From positions 1 to 5,247 of the forward strand of contig JAEKFU010000010.1 in the NCBI GenBank assembly GCA_016522385.1: a stretch of DNA of 5,247 bases, given 5' to 3'. Positions within the stretch are counted from its first letter, which is position 1, and each line of letters opens with the position of its first letter. Origin of the DNA: Pseudomonadota bacterium. GTDB taxonomy: Bacteria > Pseudomonadota > Alphaproteobacteria > Rhizobiales > Aestuariivirgaceae. Shown one piece after another: positions 1 through 5,247 of this stretch. The notes under the pieces were generated by a model that saw only the letters and a list, made by a program, of their open reading frames with translations, searched no databases and was not told where the DNA came from. The position numbers and the translations under genes are program-made.

Positions 1-161
1 CCAACAATGCTATGTCCATGACCTGCATCGCAAGCTGGCCAATCTTGAACCGAGAATGCCGAGAAATTGTGGCGCTGGATGATCCGGACCAAAGGCCGCC
101 CGTCACTATCTTGGCATAGAGTACGCTGCTACGGGCGGTTGCCTAACAAGAAGGATAACGA
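1..161. other. Left-edge region, no supported gene
   Basis: No gene can be supported here. Two plus-strand frames are open from the left edge: one ends at TAG 117-119 and one at TGA 80-82. Either could be the last codons of a gene starting outside the window. Neither has a recognisable motif, and they compete for the same bases. No convincing -35/-10 promoter pair for the downstream P-loop/phosphatase unit was found by eye, although that promoter should lie here or just outside the window. Confidence 0.3.
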
Positions 162-263
162 ATGCCGACCTTGCACATCTCGCATGCTGATGGGACACTG
201 GGCAAGCGGGGCCGCGCCGTGCACTACGAAACACCAATGGGTCGAGGAAATGATTCCTTCTGA
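162..263 (+). CDS. Possible 33-residue leader ORF before the P-loop gene
   Basis: This short ORF begins MPTLHISHADG and ends at TGA 261-263. It has the best ribosome binding site on the left side of the window: AAGGA at 151-155, six bases before its ATG. Most of its first 21 codons end in G or C, as expected for coding DNA here, and this bias fades towards the end. It overlaps the proposed start of the P-loop gene (250) by 14 bases in a different frame, so ribosomes finishing it could restart on that gene. No domain is recognisable. It may be a leader peptide, a separate small protein, or the true N-terminus of the P-loop protein split off by a frameshift near 240-263. Chance is also possible, because it is so short. 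Confidence 0.35.
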   Translation: MPTLHISHADGTLGKRGRAVHYETPMGRGNDSF

Positions 264-879
264 AAACTTGGTCTTGGCGCCTATCGAGAGGTTACAGGAC
301 ATCAACGGAATTCCGTTTCCCGAAGAGCCAAAGTTCCGGCAGTTCCTAATTACCGGCCCTCCGGGATCGGGTAAGAGTACGCTGGTGGGCAAGATGCGCG
401 GCTGGCCCTACGAGGGCTACGTCGATCTGTCGGCTGCCAACTGGTGGCGTATCCAGGCACTGACCTTCAGGCCGCGCGAAATTCATCTCGGTGCGCCGTT
501 CAAAGGATATGAAAACGCGCTGAGCGTTCTTGACGAAGACTGGCTCAACGATTTTGACACCCTGGAAATGGACTTCCGGCGGATCCGGATTCCGCCGAAA
601 AAGGCTTGGTTTTTCGGAACCGACTGGCGCACGCGGTACGTCTTCGACTTCATTCTGTCGCCGGCCGAAATCATCTACCGGGACCGGATTGAACGGTCGA
701 AGACCGGCCTGTTCCCGCACGACCAACGGGTGACACTGGAGATCGTCGAACGCCAGGTCGAATTCTACCGCACCATCGCCTGGTATTTCTGGTATTCCGA
801 AATGATCGTTTACGTGCGTGTGGAACGCGAAGGCCCGCCAATGAAGATCGTGGACTGTAGGAACGCGCCAGACCTATGA
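250..879 (+). CDS. P-loop NTPase, nucleotide/polynucleotide kinase-like
   Basis: This 209-residue soluble protein has a textbook Walker A motif, GPPGSGKST, at residues 36-44 after the hydrophobic strand FLIT. That arrangement is typical of small P-loop kinases and related NTPases. A basic segment at about 144-151 (R144, R146, R149, K151) could serve as a LID-like phosphate-binding region. The C-terminus is rich in aromatics (WYFWY near 178-182). No transmembrane segment or signal peptide is visible. The acceptor substrate cannot be read from the sequence and I do not recognise the exact family. ATG 250 is preferred because the frame upstream (open to 67) does not look like coding DNA. However, GAGGA at 244-248 lies only one base before this ATG, which is poor spacing, so the start is uncertain. 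The stop overlaps the next gene's ATG (ATGA, 876-879), so the two are probably co-translated and work together. Kinase-like ATP use is inference; ATP/GTP binding is well supported. Confidence 0.78.
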   Translation: MIPSENLVLAPIERLQDINGIPFPEEPKFRQFLITGPPGSGKSTLVGKMRGWPYEGYVDLSAANWWRIQALTFRPREIHLGAPFKGYENALSVLDEDWLNDFDTLEMDFRRIRIPPKKAWFFGTDWRTRYVFDFILSPAEIIYRDRIERSKTGLFPHDQRVTLEIVERQVEFYRTIAWYFWYSEMIVYVRVEREGPPMKIVDCRNAPDL

Positions 880-2360
880 GCTCCGAAACCGACACCGGGC
901 CGCTCACCGAACGGCACATCGTCCGCCACACCAAAAGGCCCTCGCTGCTGAGTCGGATCGGCCAGCTCCTGTCGAAGGCGCCAAAAGGCGAACTGATCGA
1001 GCCAAGCTCAACACCACTTGCGGTTCATGGTGATGTGCGCGTCGCCTGGCGCGAACAACCGTTTCAACTGATGCTAGGTGGCGTCGCGCTGGAGTTGCAT
1101 CCAGACCTCGCCGTCACCGGTAATGAGGGTAACGAGATTGACGGCGTTCGCGAATGGATCATCCACCCGGGAAGCGCGTTTTATGAGACCGTTCCCCGCT
1201 TCGTTCGCGTCAGTCCCGGTGAGACGTTGCTTCTTGGGCGCACCGACGACACGCAGACGCGGATGTTCGGGTTCGACGGGTCGGTCGCCAACCGCCACGT
1301 CAATGTTTCCAACCGCAAGGGGGAGCTGGTGATCCAGCCGCTAGCACCGGACAGGCCGACCACCATTTCGATTGTGGAGTCGCCATTGGCGGTATGGTCG
1401 GCGCGCCGGAAAAATCTGATTCATTTGCCGGACGTCATAGGGTCCTCCTTAACGCCGCTTGATCAAGAAGAGGCTTTGAACGCGCTCCTAGAGGTCAACG
1501 ATATCGTCGCATCGGAAGCCTACCGCGCGCTGGACGACGATGGACTGCCCGGCGGCGTCATCCAGTTTCCCGACGATATGACCGTGGTCATCCTCGGCGA
1601 TGTGCATGCGCGCGCGGATAATGTTCTGCGCGTGATTACAGAAGGCGGTCTGCTGGCGGCGCTGGAACGCAATGAGGCGTGTCTGGTGTTACTTGGAGAT
1701 CTGGTGCACAGCCAGGAAAGCGACGAACTGGAAGACATGGAGTCGACGGTCCTCATTCTGGACCTGTTCTGCATGCTCAAGCGCCGCTTCCCTGAAAACA
1801 TTTTTTACATTCGCGGCAATCACGAGAGTTTTTCGCCCGAGGTCGGCAAGGGCGGTGTGCCACAGGGTCTGCTCCTGCAAAAGCACCTTAAGAAGCTGCG
1901 TGGCAAGGCGTACGTAAAGCAAGTCGAGAGACTGTTCGATGGTTTGGCATTTGTCGTGTTGGGCAACGAATTCGCCGCCTGCCACGGAGCACCGGTTCGC
2001 TCCACGGTCGATCTCGATGTGTTGATCAACATCCGTCGTTATCCTGGAATCCAGTCCGAAGTGATTTGGGACCGACTTCGGCAGGGAAACCGGCCCGGTG
2101 GCTACACCAAGGGCAGCGTCAAGCGTTTTCGCCGGACACTGGGTTTGTCGAAACACGCCCCGTTCTTTGTTGGCCACACGCCACAGTCGTCAAAGGAAAC
2201 GCTTTGGCTCGACGTGGGCGGCATAAAGGGGCACCACATCGTCTATTCGGCCCACACTCACCGTGCGGCCGCCATCGTCATGTCCGGGGGCCAGATGACA
2301 CCACTTGAGTTCGTCCCCGAGCAGGCACTCGCATTCCTGAACAATAGAGCGGACGCTTGA
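876..2360 (+). CDS. FHA-like domain fused to PPP-type metallophosphatase
   Basis: This 494-residue protein has two parts. Residues about 105-170 resemble an FHA phosphothreonine-binding domain: LLLGR ends at R122, and S136-V-A-N-R-H141 matches the Ser-x-x-His core, followed by asparagines 143 and 146. Residues about 235-465 are a calcineurin-like phosphoesterase of the PPP (lambda phosphatase/ApaH-like) type. They show GDVH (241-244), GDLVH (274-278), GNHE (314-317), CHG (369-371) and GHTP (433-436). Expected metal ligands are therefore D242, H244, D275, N315, H370 and H434, with H316 as the catalytic acid, and all are present. The second motif departs from the usual GDxVDRG, reading GDLVHSQES, so the Asp-Arg pair is missing. 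This may change substrate choice. No signal peptide or membrane helix is seen, so it is likely cytoplasmic. AGGA near 859 is 13 bases upstream, rather far, so the ATGA overlap with the P-loop gene probably drives translation. It may remove phosphate from proteins, nucleotides or nucleic acid ends; which one is unknown. Confidence 0.88.
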   Translation: MSSETDTGPLTERHIVRHTKRPSLLSRIGQLLSKAPKGELIEPSSTPLAVHGDVRVAWREQPFQLMLGGVALELHPDLAVTGNEGNEIDGVREWIIHPGSAFYETVPRFVRVSPGETLLLGRTDDTQTRMFGFDGSVANRHVNVSNRKGELVIQPLAPDRPTTISIVESPLAVWSARRKNLIHLPDVIGSSLTPLDQEEALNALLEVNDIVASEAYRALDDDGLPGGVIQFPDDMTVVILGDVHARADNVLRVITEGGLLAALERNEACLVLLGDLVHSQESDELEDMESTVLILDLFCMLKRRFPENIFYIRGNHESFSPEVGKGGVPQGLLLQKHLKKLRGKAYVKQVERLFDGLAFVVLGNEFAACHGAPVRSTVDLDVLINIRRYPGIQSEVIWDRLRQGNRPGGYTKGSVKRFRRTLGLSKHAPFFVGHTPQSSKETLWLDVGGIKGHHIVYSAHTHRAAAIVMSGGQMTPLEFVPEQALAFLNNRADA

Positions 2361-2454
2361 TCAGGCATGGCAGGCTCACGTTTAGAGCATTGCTACCAAA
2401 CAACCGCCAATTGCACCCAACCGATGTGGCGGCGATCCGGCGTAAGGTTTAAGA

Positions 2455-2490
2455 GTTGCTGCCCCCCGGGCGAGGTTGGGGGGCACCAAC
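2455..2490. terminator. Strong GC-rich hairpin between convergent genes
   Basis: The arms TGCCCCCC (2460-2467) and GGGGGGCA (2478-2485) form eight pairs around a 10-base loop. After one C-C mismatch (2459/2486), GTTG (2455-2458) pairs with CAAC (2487-2490). That gives twelve pairs in all. The hairpin sits 94 bases after the phosphatase stop and is readable from both strands. Neither side has a proper T-run, so it may act as a bidirectional stop, an mRNA 3'-end protector, or a barrier that works with another factor. The region before it (2361-2454) shows no gene. Confidence 0.5.
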
Positions 2491-2492
2491 AG

Positions 2493-2518
2493 GAAACAGC
2501 AATCTGATCGCTGATTTC
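2493..2518 (-). terminator. Probable intrinsic terminator of the phosphate transporter operon
   Basis: Read on the minus strand, GAAA-T-CAGCGAT, loop CAG, ATTGCTG-TTTC folds into a seven-pair stem (one G-U) extended by four A-T/G-C pairs past a bulged T. It begins six bases beyond the transporter stop. The 3' side is moderately U-rich (TTTCCTGTT). Position, A-rich 5' flank and U-rich 3' flank fit a Rho-independent terminator, though the U-run is short. Confidence 0.45.
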
Positions 2519-2523
2519 TATAT

Positions 2524-3792
2524 TCAACTTGCGAACATGCCACGCAATGTGAAGTAGAATAGGGCGGCAAGGATCCCGCCGACCGGCAAGGTGATGATCC
2601 ACGACATGACGATCCCGCCGATCACGCGTAGGTCAATTGCGCCTATTCCGCGCGCCATGCCGACGCCGACCACGCCGCCAACCGCAATGTGGGTGGTCGA
2701 CACAGGCATGCCCGTGCGCGAAGCCAGCACCACTGTCGTCGCTGCCGCCATCGTAGCGCAGAAGCCGCGCGTTGGTGTCAGTTCGGTGATTTTGGTGCCG
2801 ATGGTGCGCATGACCTTGTAGCCATAGGTGGCAAGCCCGAGCACAATACCAAAGCCGCCGAGTAAAAGGATCCAAAGTGGCAGCTCCGATTTCTGCGCCA
2901 CCTCTCCACCGGATTGGACGAGGCCGACCACCGCGGCCAGCGGGCCGACACCGTTGGCGACGTCGTTTGAGCCGTGGGCAAAGGCCATTCCGCATGCCGT
3001 GAACAACATCATCGGCACGAAGACCTTCTCGACGCTGGCATAGTGGAAATCCCTGTCCGCCTCCTCATCGATCTTCACTCTCTGGATGAGGAAGTAGCCG
3101 ATGCCGGCGACGATCAATCCGAATACCGCGGCGACCGCAAAGCTCGCGGGACCGCTGAGATCGATCTTCAGGTGCTTCAAACCCTTGAAAATGGTTACCA
3201 GGGAAATGATGAAGCCGACAAGGAACACGTAGACAGGTCCCCAGAGTTTCGCAGCGGCAAAGGGATTTTCCGCGTCAAGGATCAGTCTGCGAATGCTGAT
3301 CATCAATCCGAAGGATATCGCCCCGCCGAGCAACGGCGATACCACCCAACTGGCGACGATCTGGGTTATCTTGCCCCAGTTGACTGCTTCAATACCGATT
3401 GCCGCTAAAGCAAAACCGACCACGGCGCCGACAATCGAATGTGTTGTCGACACCGGCCAACCGCGCGATGAGGCAGCCATCAACCAGATGGCTGCCGCCA
3501 GGAGAGCCGCCAACATGCCGAAAAGCAAGATCTCTGGATGGTTGGTGATGGGCGTGGGGTCTATAATTCCTTTGCGGATTGTCTTGGTGACATGGCCGCC
3601 GGCGATGCCAGCACCCGCAAACTCGAATATCGCCGCGATGATGATCGCCGTTTTGACGGTAATCGCCCCGGATCCGACCGAGGTACCCATCACGTTGGCG
3701 ACGTCGTTGGCACCAATACCCCATGTCATGTAGAGGCCGAAAATAATCGCGATTACGATGAACACGGTTCCATGCATTTGAATGATTTCCAT
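2524..3792 (-). CDS. pit: PiT-family inorganic phosphate transporter
   Basis: This 422-residue membrane protein belongs to the PiT (PitA/PHO-4) family. In bacteria these proteins import phosphate, usually as a metal-phosphate complex, in symport with protons and with low affinity. Both halves of the family's internal duplication are present. GANDVANVMGTSVG (27-40) is matched by HGSNDVANGVGP (273-284), and GWPVSTTH (111-118) by GMPVSTTH (361-368). Hydrophobic segments fill most of the chain. A charged, non-membrane stretch at about 238-257 connects the halves. Length is normal for the short bacterial members. ATG at 3792 is chosen over the in-frame TTG at 3813 because GGGAGG lies eight bases before it. 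The DUF47 gene ends 17 bases upstream, the known orfA-pit layout of rhizobia, so the two are co-transcribed. The symbol pit follows that precedent. Confidence 0.95.
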   Translation of the reverse strand: MEIIQMHGTVFIVIAIIFGLYMTWGIGANDVANVMGTSVGSGAITVKTAIIIAAIFEFAGAGIAGGHVTKTIRKGIIDPTPITNHPEILLFGMLAALLAAAIWLMAASSRGWPVSTTHSIVGAVVGFALAAIGIEAVNWGKITQIVASWVVSPLLGGAISFGLMISIRRLILDAENPFAAAKLWGPVYVFLVGFIISLVTIFKGLKHLKIDLSGPASFAVAAVFGLIVAGIGYFLIQRVKIDEEADRDFHYASVEKVFVPMMLFTACGMAFAHGSNDVANGVGPLAAVVGLVQSGGEVAQKSELPLWILLLGGFGIVLGLATYGYKVMRTIGTKITELTPTRGFCATMAAATTVVLASRTGMPVSTTHIAVGGVVGVGMARGIGAIDLRVIGGIVMSWIITLPVGGILAALFYFTLRGMFAS

Positions 3793-3800
3793 AACCCCAT

Positions 3801-3806
3801 CCTCCC
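3801..3806 (-). promoter_or_regulatory. Shine-Dalgarno site fixing the start of pit
   Basis: On the minus strand this reads GGGAGG, eight bases before the ATG at 3792. It is the strongest ribosome binding site in the operon and lies downstream of the alternative TTG (3813), which it would not serve. It therefore supports the shorter 422-residue product. The site lies just past the stop codon of the DUF47 gene, so re-initiation by terminating ribosomes is likely. Confidence 0.75.
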
Positions 3807-3809
3807 GGG

Positions 3810-4490
3810 TCAACGGGCCAGCAATAGCCGCAAGCGATTGCCGATCTTTTCGGCATCGTCCGCCAGATCACCGATCATCATGATCAGGTAGTACCAGAAC
3901 ACCACCGACACCGGTTTCATCTCGTCTTCGTGAGCGAACAGGCTGCGGGTCAGTTCCAGTCCCATCTGGTCCGTGTCGGATTCGATCTTGTTCAGTTGCT
4001 CGACCATCTCGATAACGGCCTCAGACTCCGGGCCACGGAATCCGGTTTCGACAAGCTCATCAAGCCTTTCGATAATTCGCACAGCTTGATTGCAGGCGTC
4101 GACGCAGCGTTGCACCAGGTTGAGCAACGGCTGGGTCATCCCCTCCGCAACTTCCATCTTGCGCTCGACAAGCAGGCCGGCAATGTCCTGAGCCGTGTCG
4201 GCGATGGAATCCTGTAAGTCGAGAACTTCAAGCAGGTCACGTCGATCGACCGGCATGAGGAGGCTCTTGGGAAGGCGCGCACGTAGCTCGTTCTTGATCG
4301 CATCGGCCTCGTTCTCGAGGTCGAAAATCCGTTCCTTGATCTCCGCAACCTTTTCATGGTCGCCGTCGCAAAGTGCCTCAAACAACTTGGGTACCTGCGA
4401 AACGCATTTCTTCACGATCCGAATATGCTGCTGCATCGGTTTGAATGGTGAGCGACCAAACAAACTCGCAAATGGATTGCTTCGAGCCAT
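3810..4490 (-). CDS. DUF47 / PhoU-like phosphate transport accessory protein
   Basis: This 226-residue, probably all-helical protein is of the DUF47 (TIGR00153, PhoU-like) family. Members are usually encoded next to PiT transporters and are thought to modulate them, as PhoU does for the Pst system. Acidic E/DxxxD motifs expected for metal binding in PhoU-like bundles are visible: D94-x3-D98-x3-D102 and D208-x3-D212. Further acidic clusters lie at 59-63 and 170-174. The FWYYLIMMIGDLADDAEKIGNRL stretch near the C-terminus (from 198) is characteristic of the family. No signal peptide is seen, so it should act at the inner face of the membrane with Pit. ATG 4490 is preferred to the in-frame TTG at 4496 because GGGAG is nine bases from the former and only three from the latter. 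It is first in the operon with pit. The Sinorhizobium homologue is called orfA; I give no symbol. Confidence 0.92.
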   Translation of the reverse strand: MARSNPFASLFGRSPFKPMQQHIRIVKKCVSQVPKLFEALCDGDHEKVAEIKERIFDLENEADAIKNELRARLPKSLLMPVDRRDLLEVLDLQDSIADTAQDIAGLLVERKMEVAEGMTQPLLNLVQRCVDACNQAVRIIERLDELVETGFRGPESEAVIEMVEQLNKIESDTDQMGLELTRSLFAHEDEMKPVSVVFWYYLIMMIGDLADDAEKIGNRLRLLLAR

Positions 4491-4499
4491 TGGCAATTT

Positions 4500-4504
4500 C
4501 TCCC
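4500..4504 (-). promoter_or_regulatory. Shine-Dalgarno site deciding the DUF47 start
   Basis: On the minus strand this is GGGAG, nine bases before ATG 4490 but only three before the in-frame TTG at 4496. The spacing favours the ATG and a product two residues shorter than the longest frame. Confidence 0.65.
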
Positions 4505-4579
4505 AGTTACCAACTATGTCAGGCCAAGCGCGCTGGATGCTGGTTTCGCATCAAGGGCTTGAACGTCACAAGTCGGCGC

Positions 4580-4593
4580 TCAATCGTGATTGA
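4580..4593. promoter_or_regulatory. Perfect-arm dyad upstream of the DUF47-pit operon
   Basis: TCAATC-GT-GATTGA is an inverted repeat with six-base arms and a two-base centre. It lies six bases past the stop of the helix-hairpin-helix gene and about 90 bases upstream of the DUF47 ATG. It could be an operator for a dimeric regulator. As RNA it makes only a weak hairpin without a U-run, so it is a poor terminator. A match by chance is possible. No clear tandem PHO box (CTGTCAT repeats) was found in the 108-base gap, only a single similar half-site (CTGACAT on the minus strand, 4516-4522). Confidence 0.3.
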
Positions 4594-4598
4594 CGGAT

Positions 4599-4922
4599 TT
4601 ATTTTTTCTTCTTCTTGTTCTTCTTTTTCTTACCTTTCTTGATTTTCTGTTTCTTGCCTTTCTTTTCAATCTTATTCTTTTTCTTGTTCTCTTTCTTCGG
4701 TTTGGTGTCCTTGGGGTTCGCGGGCTTTGACGGCACAACACCGCCCAACAGCAACTGGGCGGCCCTGATCAGGGTCTTTGACCGCATTTCGCCCACGCCA
4801 CGCACAGCTGCCAGTTCGCTCGATGTGGCACCGGCAATCTTTTCGACGCTGCCAAAACCTGCTTCAACACAGGCCGACGCCAACACTGGACCGACCCCCT
4901 TGATGTCGGCTACTTCTGCCAT
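4599..4922 (-). CDS. Helix-hairpin-helix protein with poly-lysine tail
   Basis: This 107-residue protein has two parts. Residues about 5-58 form a tandem helix-hairpin-helix unit: IKGVGP near 7-12 and VRGVGE near 40-45 are the two glycine hairpins, each followed by a helix. Such (HhH)2 units bind the DNA backbone without sequence specificity and are common in repair and replication proteins. Residues 71-107 are an extreme basic tail with 24 lysines in 37 residues, ending in five consecutive lysines. It resembles the tails of bacterial histone H1-like proteins. A DNA- or RNA-binding, nucleoid-associated role is likely but inferred; no catalytic domain is present. ATG 4922 has GGAAGG eight bases upstream. 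The frame continues upstream to a stop near 5023 with no ATG, GTG or TTG, which supports this start. The DUF47 gene starts 108 bases downstream on the same strand, so co-transcription is possible but not required. Confidence 0.8.
   Translation of the reverse strand: MAEVADIKGVGPVLASACVEAGFGSVEKIAGATSSELAAVRGVGEMRSKTLIRAAQLLLGGVVPSKPANPKDTKPKKENKKKNKIEKKGKKQKIKKGKKKKNKKKKK
4602..4700. repeat. Low-complexity T/C-rich (A/G-rich on minus) tract
   Basis: On the plus strand nearly every base is T or C, with many TTC and TTT triplets and few G or A. On the minus strand it encodes the lysine tail, mainly AAG and AAA codons with AAC and GGC between. Its composition is far more AT-rich than the surrounding DNA. 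Short runs of T (up to six) make it prone to replication slippage, which would alter tail length or frame. The phenylalanine-rich plus-strand frame through it is only a shadow. Confidence 0.8.
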
Positions 4923-5112
4923 GCCGACATCCTTCCAAAGGTCAATTGCGCATTTCGCTGCATTGCCGTCAGAGATCGCATTCCATACATCTCCCCTAAG
5001 CTGGTCGCACTCGAATCCAGATCAGTGCTCGGGTCACACCAGCAGAGCAAGCTCCAACACCCTGAATGTTAAGGGAGCCCTTCCCTCAGTGTTGCCTTTG
5101 TACGCTATGCGG

Positions 5113-5131
5113 AATGCGCCAAGGCGCCATT
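5113..5131 (-). terminator. Small hairpin past the possible right-edge gene
   Basis: AAT-GCGCC-AA-GGCGC-C-ATT is an imperfect inverted repeat, folding with a four-base CTTG loop on the minus strand. It lies nine bases after the stop of the possible minus-strand gene at the right edge. There is no U-run, so termination is only suggested by position. Confidence 0.25.
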
Positions 5132-5139
5132 GATATATG

Positions 5140-5247
5140 TCAAGAGATCAGGGATGACTGAGCAACTCTTTGGGCAAAAGTTTCGTCGGACCCCGCAAGA
5201 AACTGGAAAGCGATGGCCAGATCTCGTTCGGCTCGGCCCGGCAATCT
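5140..5247 (-). CDS. Possible 3' end of an unidentified minus-strand gene
   Basis: A minus-strand frame is open from the window edge to TGA at 5140-5142, giving 35 residues that include ERDLAIAFQFLAGSDETFAQ. The composition is balanced and protein-like, and a hairpin follows the stop. No domain is recognised. A competing plus-strand frame starts at ATG 5154 (MTEQLFGQKF) and is also open to the edge, but it has no well-spaced ribosome binding site. Third-position G+C does not separate the two. The minus strand is preferred only slightly, because of its composition and the hairpin. The 217 bases between this stop and the helix-hairpin-helix gene show no clear gene or promoter. Confidence 0.32.
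   Translation of the reverse strand, partial: RLPGRAERDLAIAFQFLAGSDETFAQRVAQSSLIS

Noticed and set aside
2..119. 3' end of an upstream plus-strand gene
   Set aside because: Two frames (stops at 80-82 and 117-119) are equally possible and short, with no motif to choose between them.
67..249. N-terminal extension of the P-loop protein to the upstream start at 67
   Set aside because: The extra 61 residues are Arg/Cys/Trp-rich with no domain character, no ribosome site was seen at 67, and the region overlaps the better supported small ORF.
2378..2395. Short similarity (GTTTAGAGCAT) to the start of a repeat common in rhizobial intergenic regions
   Set aside because: Only about a dozen bases agree from memory and the paired second half is absent, so no repeat element can be called.
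3790..3813. TTG start for the phosphate transporter overlapping the DUF47 stop
   Set aside because: The GGGAGG site lies downstream of this TTG and is ideally spaced for ATG 3792.
4923..5022. In-frame upstream extension of the helix-hairpin-helix protein
   Set aside because: The frame is open and looks somewhat protein-like but contains no ATG, GTG or TTG codon, while ATG 4922 has a well-spaced ribosome site.
4615..5133. Phe-rich plus-strand ORF of 172 residues resembling a membrane protein
   Set aside because: Its phenylalanine-rich start is the complement of the lysine-tail codons, and it lies antisense to the well-supported helix-hairpin-helix gene.
5154..5247. Plus-strand partial gene starting MTEQLFGQKF at the right edge
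   Set aside because: No well-spaced ribosome site, and the opposite strand frame is slightly more protein-like; the choice remains uncertain.

Overview
The window suggests an alphaproteobacterium, most likely from the Hyphomicrobiales/Rhizobiales. The base composition is fairly GC-rich by eye, Shine-Dalgarno sites are clear, and the minus strand carries a DUF47 (PhoU-like) gene followed directly by a PiT phosphate transporter gene. This is the arrangement known as orfA-pit in Sinorhizobium. The genus assignment is inference. No RNA genes, insertion sequences or CRISPR arrays were seen.

Left part (about 160-2360, plus strand): a compact two-gene unit, possibly with a small leader ORF in front. 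A 209-residue P-loop, kinase-like protein (Walker A GPPGSGKST) overlaps by four bases (ATGA) a 494-residue protein. That protein joins an N-terminal FHA-like segment to a C-terminal PPP-type metallophosphatase with a complete set of metal ligands. A phosphoryl-transfer-type P-loop protein coupled to an FHA-phosphatase is the least ordinary part of the window. It could be a signalling pair or an end-processing or repair-type pair; the substrate is unknown.

Middle (2361-2523): a short convergent intergenic region. It holds a very strong GC-rich hairpin and a second hairpin with a U-rich flank just past the transporter stop. Together they probably terminate transcription from both sides.

Right part (2524-4922, minus strand): the DUF47 protein and the low-affinity PiT phosphate permease are separated by only 17 bases and surely form an operon. 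Upstream of them, 108 bases away, lies a small helix-hairpin-helix protein. It ends in an extreme lysine-rich tail encoded by an A-rich tract that stands out sharply from the surrounding DNA. The far right edge (5140-5247) may hold the 3' end of another minus-strand gene, but the evidence is weak.
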